Source: Choristoneura fumiferana
Lineage: Eukaryota > Arthropoda > Insecta > Lepidoptera > Tortricidae
DNA length: 64,000 bases
NCBI RefSeq assembly: GCF_025370935.1
Contig: NC_133485.1
Coordinates: 915,483 to 979,482 of the forward strand
Direction: 5' to 3'
The notes under the pieces were generated by a model. That model was not told the DNA's origin. It did no database searches and saw only the letters and a program-made list of their open reading frames with translations. Shown here piece after piece: positions 55,263-64,000 of the stretch. The position numbers and the translations under genes were made by a program. Positions within the stretch are counted from its first letter, which is position 1; each line of letters starts with the position of its first letter.

Positions 55263-57152
55263 TCTTTTTGAACTCGTATATATAGTTTATATTCAAGTTC
55301 TATTTGCGAATTTGTTATTATTTTGCGGTCAATTCAAGTGTGATTAAATTAATTATGTATTTTACAGAATATATCACGGTTTTGCGATTTCTCCTAGAAC
55401 TTAGTTACTTAGTCCTGGAATTCTAATTCAACGCCAGTTTAGATTCACGTGAGCGACGCTGCGGGTAAAAGTTAGTCACGTTATAATCTAACTAAATATT
55501 TTGAGAATAAAGTGTTTTAAATGGAACATCTTACTACGTTATCTTAACCTATTGACCTTCGTTTCTTTTTTAATTTATCATTCGAAAGACCGCTGGTTCG
55601 TTTGCCACCTTTGTATTGAAAACATCGATTGATTGACATGAATCTAAGGCGTGATCAGTTTCAATGTAAAGCCGACCGTATATATTACCAATAGAACTAA
55701 AATTCCATTAACCCAAATATTATTTCTTCAAAATATCTTAGATCCAAAGCGTTACAGCTATAAAACAGCCTCTTTTCATAAAACTATCTGAGACAACATT
55801 TATTTTACCATCAATTTTGCTTCATTACATTCTTAAACCGTTGGTATAAGGTTAAAAATCTAATAACTTGTTGTTCGTCAACGGCAAAAATAAAGTTGCT
55901 GTATCTATTCACTACGTCAGAAAGATTTATATGGCATTAGACGACAAATTATGTTTTGTACGCTTACTTATTTTTTATAGTGCGAGCGAAAGATATTTTA
56001 TTGATTCTTTGATTCATACACCTTAGTAAGTGATCTTTGCGATATAAAAATATTCATTTATGGATCATAAAAATAAATAAAATACAGTTTTACTGATCGT
56101 AACTGAAGTGTATCTACTATTTTTGTAAAAATGCACACGTGAAGTAAATTACTGATTTTGAATTTCTTAAAAAACAGTTGTTGTCAACGAAAAAAAAACA
56201 AAGGCATAGAAATAGGCTTTTAAAGTAAAAACACGAAAAATATTTTGAATTAGAAATAGGTAAACAAATGTACCGCATGTTTTTGTAATCTAAAGCTTGA
56301 GGAAAAAGATATAAAATTAAGAGGAATGTGCCGCAATTTGATGGAAAAAACAAAACGGGACCAACGAATTAAAACAACCTTTGTTTTTTTCATTATATTT
56401 TTGTAGCTGTTGTTTAATTACTATGTGAATTAGGTAAGCAAGATATAAAACAATTTTCACGAGTTAAAATGAAATGAAAGTATCATATCATAATACAAAT
56501 TGAAAGACAATACAAGTATTAGTAGTCAACAAAATATTATGTCTTTAGCTTTTTTATCATAATTATAATTTTCCAAATTGTACCAAAACTATTTTGTCAC
56601 TGGCCATAAACTACACTGGCTGTAAATTTTGAAATTTAGCTTTCATTTCGATACGTCAATTCCAAATTTAAATCCTTTCGTTATTATATCAAACAGCTAA
56701 TCAAACTGGCAACCGACATGTCCAAAATAACAAGAGCTTTGCCTACTCGCAATGCCCTTTGCGGTTTTAGATTTATACAGATTAAGTAGGAGAGGGGCGG
56801 GGTCCCTTTAAACCGGTCAACCGTTGCGAGCGTATGCAACCATTTTACTAAGATACATTAAACTGAAATAGTTTCCTCGTAGCTTTTCTAATTTGCTACT
56901 GCCAGAGGGAGGGTAGGGAGGTCATGTTATAGTAGATAATGCAATGTTCCTGGGAATTGCATTAAGTGACATGGCCTCCATGAGCTATGAATGCTCATAT
57001 TACGGTTCCATCGCTTCTAGCATTTAGTGATGCGTTTATTTTGACGCTAGATTTCTAATTATCAGTTATGGTTCGCAGAATTTTGCTGCTGGGTTGGATT
57101 ATAGCCGGGATTATTCTACGTTCAACATTATTGTTGGAGTACGTTTGTACAG
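55263..57152. other. no gene recognised
   Basis: A decayed Helitron end lies near 55445-55475 (GCTGCGGGTAAAAGTTAG). The rest is AT-rich and shows no repeat match; 56760-56960 is slightly GC-richer. Confidence 0.45.
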
Positions 57153-57450
57153 AGCTGGTGGCCTAGTGGTTTAGCATACGGTCTCACAAACAGGAGGATC
57201 GTGGATTCAAACTGGGCTCGCACCTCTGAGTTCTTAAATTTATGTGCGAATTAACAGTCGAAATTTACCACGGTGAAGGAAACAATCGTGAGAAAAACTT
57301 GGGAAGCAATTTAATAGTGTGTGTGTGTGTGAAGTTTCCAATCCCCATTGGGCCCGTATGGGAACTATGGCCCAAGCCCTCTCATCTTGAGAGGAGGTCT
57401 GCGCTCAGCAGATGAACGTAAGTGTACCTATAGGCTGTGATGTGTATATG
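57153..57450 (+). mobile_element. SINE-A copy, near full length
   Basis: Head GGTGGCCTAGTGGTTTAGC with B box GTGGATTCAAACTGG; body 'GAAATTTACCACGGTGAAGG'; (GT)n at 57318; end 'CCAAGCCCTCTCATCTTGAG'. Confidence 0.8.
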
Positions 57451-57892
57451 TGGGTGTGAAACTAATTTGTCATCTCAATTAGTAAGTTTGTACAAGGTGA
57501 ATTTTAAGTTATGCATCTCATACTACCCTTATCTATTTCTGTGTGTCAGAGAAAAGTGATGTAAATGTATCATAGCATAGACAATTCCACTTTCGGTTAA
57601 ATTGCAACAGTTCTACATATTCAAACACTGCTAAAGTGGCATCTGAACTGAAACTAGATACATTTTCGCTTTTAAATAAACTTAATAACACGAATTTTTT
57701 ACTAAGCACTAAAACAACCTTGCAATATAACTAACTAACCCTTGAACTTTTCTTAAAGATCCTACAGTCACTTAACTTCTCGATTCTTATCTCCGTTTAC
57801 GTTGAACGTTCAGCGTAACCTTAACATTGAGTATTGTTTTAAAACACAATGCGTTTGCGCAACAATGGGAACACTATAAAAATAACCAGCTC

Positions 57893-57930
57893 TAGTCTTT
57901 GACCGCGGCTTCGCTCGCATTAATCATCTA
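57893..57930 (-). mobile_element. Helitron 3' end remnant
   Basis: CTAGTCTTTGACCGCGGC then TTCGCTCGCATTAATC: antisense hairpin plus CTAG. Confidence 0.45.
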
Positions 57931-58074
57931 AACCAAAAGTTATCATGGTCGTTTGAAGTTTCTGGATTCACATCGTGGTAATAATTTTTTCATCACACTT
58001 GCTCGTAAACAGTGTCAAAACATGAAGGCTACCTTGATTGCAACCCCCCAAATAAAACCCTCGACCTTAATGTG

Positions 58075-58171
58075 CTTGTCATGAAACCCGTGGTCGGTAA
58101 ATGAGTCATTGCGCGTACAAATTTCCTTGTCATGAAGCCCAAGGTCGGTAAATGAGTCCGTGCCCGTACTG
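58075..58171. repeat. two ~48-bp tandem units
   Basis: CTTGTCATGAAACCCGTGG... and CTTGTCATGAAGCCCAAGG..., each followed by TCGGTAAATGAGTC. A minisatellite remnant abutting the exon-like island. Confidence 0.6.
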
Positions 58172-58228
58172 ATGGTGCTGCGCATGGCGTAGCAGCAGGA
58201 CCACATGCACACGCGGCTCAGGCACATG
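58170..58228 (-). CDS. candidate internal exon (59 bp)
   Basis: The minus strand is preceded by a long pyrimidine tract ending CTCAG (a strong 3' splice site) and followed by GTACGG (a usable donor). In the frame MCLSRVCMWSCCYAMRSTIS 22 of the first 23 codons end in G or C, while first positions are AT-rich. That is a clear three-base periodicity in an AT-rich region. The peptide is cysteine-rich and partly hydrophobic. No family was recognised, and the donor lies in the tandem repeat, so the 3' boundary is weak. A GC-rich repeat could mimic this. Confidence 0.35.
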
Positions 58229-58627
58229 CTGAGGGAGGGGGAGGGCGGCGCTGCCAAGAGCGCAGCCTAAGGTATCGCCAATATTTGGGACAATTATATT
58301 TTTTCTTTTACAAATATTAAATTTCACTCGCAAATGTGATGAAAAACATTGTATGTCGCACGGGCGGTACTAGAATTACGAACATCGACTCATTAAAGCC
58401 CTCAGTCTTCGACTTCGGGCTTCTAATAGACTCTCGTTCGTAATTCTTTATTTACCGCCATTAAGACACAATGTACTATATTAGGGTCTCTACTTTTTCG
58501 CCGAAAATATGTTTTCCAATGATTCAGCCCTAACTGTTTCATATGGACGAACGATTTTTTTTTTACCTGTAAGTACTTCAGGATTGTTATAGAACTAACC
58601 TAACCTATAGGGTTCTACAAGATATCC

Positions 58628-58895
58628 TTGAGGACCTTGTGCAAGGTCCGCCCGGATTGCTACCACCATCTTGCTCGCTAATCCTGCCGTGAAGCAGTAA
58701 TGCTTGCACTGTTGTGTTTCGGCGTGGAGAGTCAGACAGCCGGTGAAATTACTGGCACTTGAGGTATCCCATCTTAGGCCTCTAGGTTGGCAACGCATCT
58801 GCAATACCCCGGGTGTTGCAAATGTTTATGGGCGGCGGTGATCTCTTACCATCAGGAGACCCACTTGCTCGTTTGCCATCCAGTCGAATAAAGAA
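58628..58895 (+). mobile_element. RE-G copy 4
   Basis: From GAGGACCTTGTGCAAGG to CCATCCAGTCGAATAAAG; slightly 5'-truncated relative to 6868-7158. Confidence 0.7.
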
Positions 58896-59475
58896 AAATC
58901 CTGAATAGTTTCAGTTTTAGAAAAAGAATCGCTCATCTTTGAAACAGTTGTTAGATTAATCATTTGCGATATATTTATTTATAAATGCTTTTTTCCGAAA
59001 AGCAAAGATCCCAATTTTTAGCCATGTTCCCGTTTTACGAGTAGAGGGATATGCTAAAAAAGTATTTATTTTGATAAACTGTAATTTTTTACCTTTTTCG
59101 CACGGTTAATCTATAGATACCTACATGTGCAAAATTACAGTTTCCTAACACTAACAGTCTCTAAAGCTAAGCCGCGGACAGAGAAACGAACGGATCAGAT
59201 AAGGGTTCCTGGTAGACCTAAAAAATGGCCACATGACTGTTTAAACTCACGCGACTATACGCCACCATGAAACTTGCTTTGTTTCTAGATTATAAAAGTA
59301 AATAGTTCCAAAAAGTTCATCTAAAAGCATTGTTTTCGGTTTCCAAGGCCCGTTTCAATAAAATAGACAGGTTTCACTCATATAAAGCTAGCTTATTTCC
59401 CTCGGGACCTAAGTAAATGAGTTGACCGTCCTAAACCATCACACTTAAAAGTAAATAAAGTTTTAATTACTTACT
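58896..59475. other. no gene recognised
   Basis: AT-rich, no repeat match. It lies just downstream (minus strand) of the exon-like frame at 59476. Confidence 0.45.
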
Positions 59476-59661
59476 TCATTTCCTTGGTTTACGGCCTCCC
59501 CAGGTGCCTTTAAACATCTGTCTTATATCTTTAAACTTGCTTTCGCCCGCTACCTTGTCCCTGTTGTGGAATTCCATAACCCTTAAGAATTTCGCAAAAA
59601 TCTGTTCGTATTCCTTATAGTCTACAAAAGTAGGATCTATGCCAAAAATACGTAGAGCTTT
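59476..59661 (-). CDS. candidate terminal exon, 61 codons
   Basis: Open minus-strand frame without a start codon: KALRIFGIDPTFVDYKEYEQ, then FAKFLRVMEFHNRDK, KFKDIRQMFKGTWGG and RKPRK then stop. The composition is strongly protein-like, with a basic C-terminus. It begins right after CTAG, a possible acceptor, with CTAAC branch-point-like motifs 35-50 bases upstream. A GTAAGT lies two bases after the stop, so an alternative end is possible. No family was recognised. It could be a terminal exon or a transposon remnant. Confidence 0.35.
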   Translation of the reverse strand, partial: KALRIFGIDPTFVDYKEYEQIFAKFLRVMEFHNRDKVAGESKFKDIRQMFKGTWGGRKPRK

Positions 59662-59664
59662 CTA

Positions 59665-61139
59665 GGCTAGTCTCGGCTGGGCATTAATAGGTCTATGAAG
59701 CAGTTAGGCAGTTAGTTTTTCTTTAATTTATAAATGATTTAGAGATGCGCAACAATGCGTCCCAATGGCTGATGTTCTTCAGCATTTTTTTCGTTCCGTT
59801 TAAAGATACAACAGTTTCGTTAAATTTATCTTTTTTAAGAGATGGGACAAAACAGATAATTAAGCTTACAATTAGCTACCCATCTTAGTAAGCACCCACG
59901 TCTTAAAAGAAATGTGAATGTAATGCTAAAAATAAATTAAATGTTGTTTTTTTTTAAACCAAAAAATATAAACGAGTTACACTATAAAAAGAAAACAATA
60001 CGCGCAGAGAATTAGACTATCAAAATGTATACATGTATAGAAACAAAGACGTACTCATACTCGTAGATCTGGATGTTGTTACACCGTTGAGTCCAAATTA
60101 AAATTTTACGACATTTCTAGACTTGTTCAAAAAAAATACTGCCGTTATGGAAGACATAGTGTCTTTCAATACACATTACATTACAGTACAAGCCAATGTT
60201 AATGTCACTCGGGACTCGTGTTTTTCCAACCGATTTTTTGTTTCAAGTTGGGAACAACATTATCAACTTAGTTAAATTACCTATATACTTGTTCAAGCCT
60301 AAACTTGCGATAAATTGCTACGTCTCTGTGGCTACCATTACAAGTCTGTGTGACAGAGGCTTCTTTGCGAATCGGCAACCTCACGTAGTTTCATATTCCA
60401 TCATAGACCTGCGGCGTTTGCTTCTTGCCGTGCTATTGCGAACTATAATACCATAGTATGATAACTACACCGGAGAACTTTATTAGCATGAGATTAGCAT
60501 GGTATATTATTAAGTAATGGGTGCATTTGCTTCTCTCATCTACTCAAAAGTTAGCCGATAGAGAACCTTTAAAACTTTACGTTCACCTTTGTAACATGTA
60601 TCTTCATATTTATCAACTGTGTTCCTTTTTTTATTTTTGTATAAAAAATGGTTTACATGCATACTTACTTTGAATAAAAGTGCTATTATACTTATTAAGT
60701 CTTTCTACTATACCATTAACAATTGGCTTCATTGGGTTGATAATTAAACAATTTAACATCTTCATGTTTTGATTCTCTAATCTGTTTTATGTGTCTAATT
60801 TGGTTTATATTGGTAGCTTGATAAAATCACGACTGCGCTCTCCTCAGTCGGTGTAGCCAACATACAGCAAAACCAACTGCTGACACTAGTATGATGAATA
60901 GCCACCGCCACGCAGCTTGTAGACGTGGCACAAATTGATACACAAACAAACATTATTAAACAATTCGCATTGTTTTAAATTTAACGTAAAACTAGGACAG
61001 TAACATTGATCACAATGTTCTTCACGGCTGGACACAGGCTTTCTCTCGGAATAAGAGAGATTGGGAATTTGGGATTAGAACAGTATGGATTCGGGACTCC
61101 GAAACTAACTAGTAAACGTACCGATATTCATCATCATCA
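59665..61139. other. no established gene
   Basis: An 86-residue frame at 60196-60456 has no motif or homologue seen here. Otherwise AT-rich. Confidence 0.4.
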
Positions 61140-61395
61140 TCACTATCATTATGAGCCTATAGCAGTCCACCTGGACATAGGCCTCCGCCAATAATCGTCA
61201 CTCCACCTGGTGGAGGTCGTCCCACACTATGTTTGCCGAGACGCGGTATTCCACTCAAGAACTCGTTTACTTCAACAGTTGTAGGTTCTTTGGGAGATAC
61301 ACCAGACACCAGACCAGACCACTGCCACTTCAACTTGATAATTTTCTGAGCTACGTTGATGACTTCTCTGTCCGATAGTCTCATTGCGGATTCTC
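61140..61395 (-). mobile_element. RTE-like LINE tail, decayed
   Basis: Minus strand: INVAQKIIKLKWQWSGLVSG, then GRPP; the ending reads GGLCPGGLL in a shifted frame. A (CAT)n run precedes it. Confidence 0.6.
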
Positions 61396-61615
61396 TGCTA
61401 ATACTACAGATATAAGTTATGGATAGTTACGAATATCTACTAAATGGATGATGTCCAGACTTACTGTGGCGGCAGTTTATATTGATCTATCACATAGCAT
61501 GCGAAATACAATCAGTTTTAGTTAGCTATTATTGCTCTATTTCGCTGTATTTCTTTAGCACCAAATATGTCGCAACGTTTTATTGATGAATGGAATTCAA
61601 TTGGTACATAAGACG

Positions 61616-61880
61616 TCATCCTTCTCTCTGTTTGAGAGGGCTTGGGCCAAAGTTCTTACGCGGGTCCAGTGCGGATTGGGAACTTCACACACACCACTAA
61701 ATTTCTTCGCAGGTTTGTGCAGATTTCCTCACGAAGTTTTTCTTCACCATTAAAGCTCAAAAATGACAATTTCACGCATGATTTTTTTTTAAATTAAGAA
61801 GTGCGTATGCAAATCCGGATTTGAGTCCACGATCCTCTAATTGAGAGGCCATAGGTCAAACCACTAGGCCACTAGGTTAT
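61616..61880 (-). mobile_element. SINE-A copy, reverse orientation
   Basis: Antisense body (GAGAGGGCTTGGGCCAAAG, 'CAGTGCGGATTGGGAACTTC') and head (GAGAGGCCATAGGTCAAACC). Confidence 0.75.
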
Positions 61881-62394
61881 GACAATTAAATTAAAAGCAG
61901 CCAATAAAACAAATTACTTAGTTTGTCTTGTCACAGTAAAAGTGAAAATTACAAAAGTTTTTGTACCCCACGAAGAATACCACAAGATATCGACGTTAAA
62001 ATAAAAACATGAGTATTTATTACTGGGGTAAGTCATTAACTGTTAAAACATAAAAAAGATTAAGAAAAATCACGTAAAAAGCTATTACAGACACATAAAG
62101 CGAGCGGTTCATTACCCCAAAAAGCATTAAATCAAACAACTCACTCGATAATCTGCTAAGGAGAGCCTTTTTAACGAAACCACCTTTACACTGTACGACT
62201 TTACCTTTTAAAAATGGAATAGCGCGTACTCTGCATTAGCCAGAAGATGTCCACTATTGAATAGCATGAACGCCAACATGCTACCTCCACCGCTTACCCA
62301 CAGGAGAGAGAGAGAGCGAGAGTTTAGACTTGTATTGCGAGGTTGTAGAGTGAACAAGTTTGGCACAGTCAATCGAGAGCGAAACAAGCCGTGG

Positions 62395-62590
62395 CAACCT
62401 AATGGTTGGGCCTCGCAAGCAGAGGGTTTGTGGGTTCAAATCCAGGGTCACTCCTGAGTTTTTCGAAATTCATGTACGAAACTACATTTTCAAATTAACG
62501 ACGAGCTTGAACGTGAAGGAAAACATCGTGAAGAAACCTGCATCAGCTGCGAAGCACAGTTGGGTATATAAATAGGCCAAGATGATGATG
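62395..62590 (+). mobile_element. SINE-A copy with internal deletion
   Basis: Head 'GTGGCAACCTAATGGTTGGG', B box GTGGGTTCAAATCC, then 'AACATCGTGAAGAAACCTGC' and a shortened end running into (GAT)n at 62581. Confidence 0.7.
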
Positions 62591-62652
62591 ATGATTATAA
62601 ATAATTTATTGAATCATTTGTTACTTTGCGGAGGTCCATATCATGAACTAAA

Positions 62653-62864
62653 AGAATTTCTTTGCTCACGCGCGACTTCCTCCACCTCCACACTGTAAGA
62701 ACGCACACAAATCACACAAACCCATCTATCACCACCACCACACTACACTGACGCGTTTCGAACTCAACCAGAGCTCATCTTCAGAGAAACACAACCGTAC
62801 ACCATGCTACCAGATGTTAGACTAAACATCTATCTGGTGGATGATGGTGAGCAAAGAAAATTCT
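62653..62864 (-). mobile_element. Penelope-like element terminal fragment
   Basis: The minus-strand segment 62749-62785 reads CTGAAGATGAGCTCTGG then TTGAGTTCGAAACGCGT. I associate this conserved block with the terminal repeats of arthropod Penelope-like elements, which carry hammerhead-type motifs (CUGA...GAAAC). It is flanked by an inverted pair AGAATTTCTTTGCTCAC (62653-62669) and GTGAGCAAAGAAAATTCT (62847-62864), as expected of a solo terminal unit. No GIY-YIG or RT frame is present. The assignment relies on remembered motifs. Confidence 0.4.
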
Positions 62865-63455
62865 TGTTCATTGATGATGATTCTGTTGTTGTAGCGACAA
62901 TAGAAATACACATTGTATTTAAAATTTCAGCTGTTTATCTATTACAGTTGTTGTGATACACCCCAGTAACAAACAGAGGTGGAATTTAATAAAAGTCGGG
63001 TCGTGTCGTCACCGTCTCGTATTCTGTAACCGCCATATTGTATTTGCAGTCATTTTTCTTATCCACACGGCGATAAATCACCATTTATCCGTCCGTACAT
63101 TAGTTCGATTGAGTGATTCCATTACTAGTTTTTTTGCATAAAGTATCAATTTTTATTAAATTACGCGGTGCTACACACACGACTATAGCTTCTTTAACGT
63201 CATGATTGATTTTTTCGTGGTCGGTAGAGAAGCCGAAAGGGCCAAAGACGATTACTTTTGTTTCTTCTTCTAAGTTACTGCACTCTTGACTCTCGTGGTC
63301 TTCGCTTGAGGATCTATAGTGTACGTACCATCATGATGACTTCTTTCGGATAATAGTGCGGTATTTTCCTTTGCCTTCCTCCCCGCATTGTTGGAGTCCG
63401 GAGATATTAGTATTTGGCAAATGGATACAACTCCATACCCACCTATAGCCAATTT

Positions 63456-63618
63456 TTAGGGTTCCGTACCCAAAGGGTGCCAACGGAAAATCAATATTTA
63501 GAGGGCTCCCATACAACAAACTTGTTTTTTTGTCGTTTTTTTTTGCTAATGTCTAATTTTGTACCTATAGATAACGGTACGGAACCCTGCGTGTGCGAGT
63601 CCGACTTGGGCGGTTTTT
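63456..63618 (+). repeat. RPT-B copy, short form
   Basis: Both ends present (GGGTTCCGTACCCAAAGGG and CGAGTCCGACTTGGGCGG plus T-run) but the middle is deleted. Confidence 0.65.
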
Positions 63619-63635
63619 AGTATTAAACTTAATAA

Positions 63636-63800
63636 TTACTATAGCAGGAACTGGAAGACGAAGCATTAGAAGGCCTCCTGCTAGGTGGACTGACGACATC
63701 GTGAGAGTTGCAGGCAACTGGTAGATGCAAGTGACTAGTGGTCGTTCATGTTGCGTTCTAAGGAGGAGGCTTTTGTTCAGCACCGGACGCATTCCGGCAG
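63636..63800 (+). mobile_element. RTE-like LINE tail, sense strand
   Basis: The plus strand reads GRRSIRRPPARWTDDIVRVA, then GNW and a stop; the end resembles the family's EEAFVQ.W region in a shifted frame. The only long plus-strand copy of this tail besides 11990-12090. Confidence 0.6.
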
Positions 63801-64000
63801 ATCATTTTGAATTTTTAACTTGTTAATTATTTAAAAAGCTTACGGTAAATTGCAATTTTTTTTAAACAGACCTTACTTCAGTTCCGTCTGACTGGGTGTT
63901 GAGCAGGCACTGTATTTGGTTGATTTGATAGGGCTAGCTTAAGGCGTGCTGGGGATTTAATAAATAAAAATTATTTTCTCACTCGGAAACGTGTATTGCG

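Noticed and set aside
61006..61194. Protein with a histidine-rich stretch
   Set aside because: The histidines come from a CAT microsatellite next to an antisense RTE tail.
63230..63260. FGPFG motif suggesting pyroglutamyl peptidase
   Set aside because: Only five residues match; the surrounding residues do not follow the family and the frame lacks splice support.

Overview
This window is non-coding, repeat-dense DNA from an insect, almost certainly a moth or butterfly (Lepidoptera). It is AT-rich and has no long open reading frame with a recognisable housekeeping domain. It is packed with repeats typical of lepidopteran genomes: tRNA-derived SINEs, 3' ends of RTE-like and CR1/Jockey-like LINEs, Helitrons ending in CTAG, palindromic MITEs, and the familiar 'GGGTTCCGTA ... 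TTGGCCGGTTTT' repeat. Nothing indicates bacterial DNA, operons, CRISPR arrays or rRNA. Family assignments come from reading motifs and comparing copies within the window; no database was searched.

The main structural result concerns the assembly. A run of exactly 100 N (33499-33598) separates two nearly identical blocks, 22594-33498 (block A) and 33599-45798 (block B). Block A ends at the last base before the gap and block B starts at the first base after it. This is what two overlapping contigs, or two haplotypes, look like when scaffolded end to end instead of merged. The locus is therefore probably about 52 kb rather than 64 kb, and features inside A and B should be counted once. The differences between the blocks are then allelic. 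Block B carries a 1.84-kb Helitron (35748-37591), a 188-bp retroelement tail (39877-40064) and a 73-bp retroelement fragment (33967-34039) that block A lacks. The empty Helitron site in A is exact.

Layout. 1-8400: mosaic of SINEs, LINE ends and a fold-back MITE nested in a SINE. 8402-10249: a Helitron whose interior is a 1.55-kb AAGCAAGCATGC satellite. 10250-22590: more retroelement ends, two further fold-back elements, and a CpG-rich patch with a possible first coding exon at 13425. 22594-45798: the duplicated blocks. 45799-64000: Helitron, SINE and RTE fragments, a MITE with a SINE nested inside it, a Penelope-like terminal fragment near 62.65-62.86 kb, and two exon-like islands on the minus strand (58170-58228 and 59476-59661).

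No complete gene could be established. The exon-like islands suggest the window may lie in introns or flanks of genes whose other exons are outside it or too short to recognise. Most open reading frames of 60-270 residues are accidental translations of repeats.
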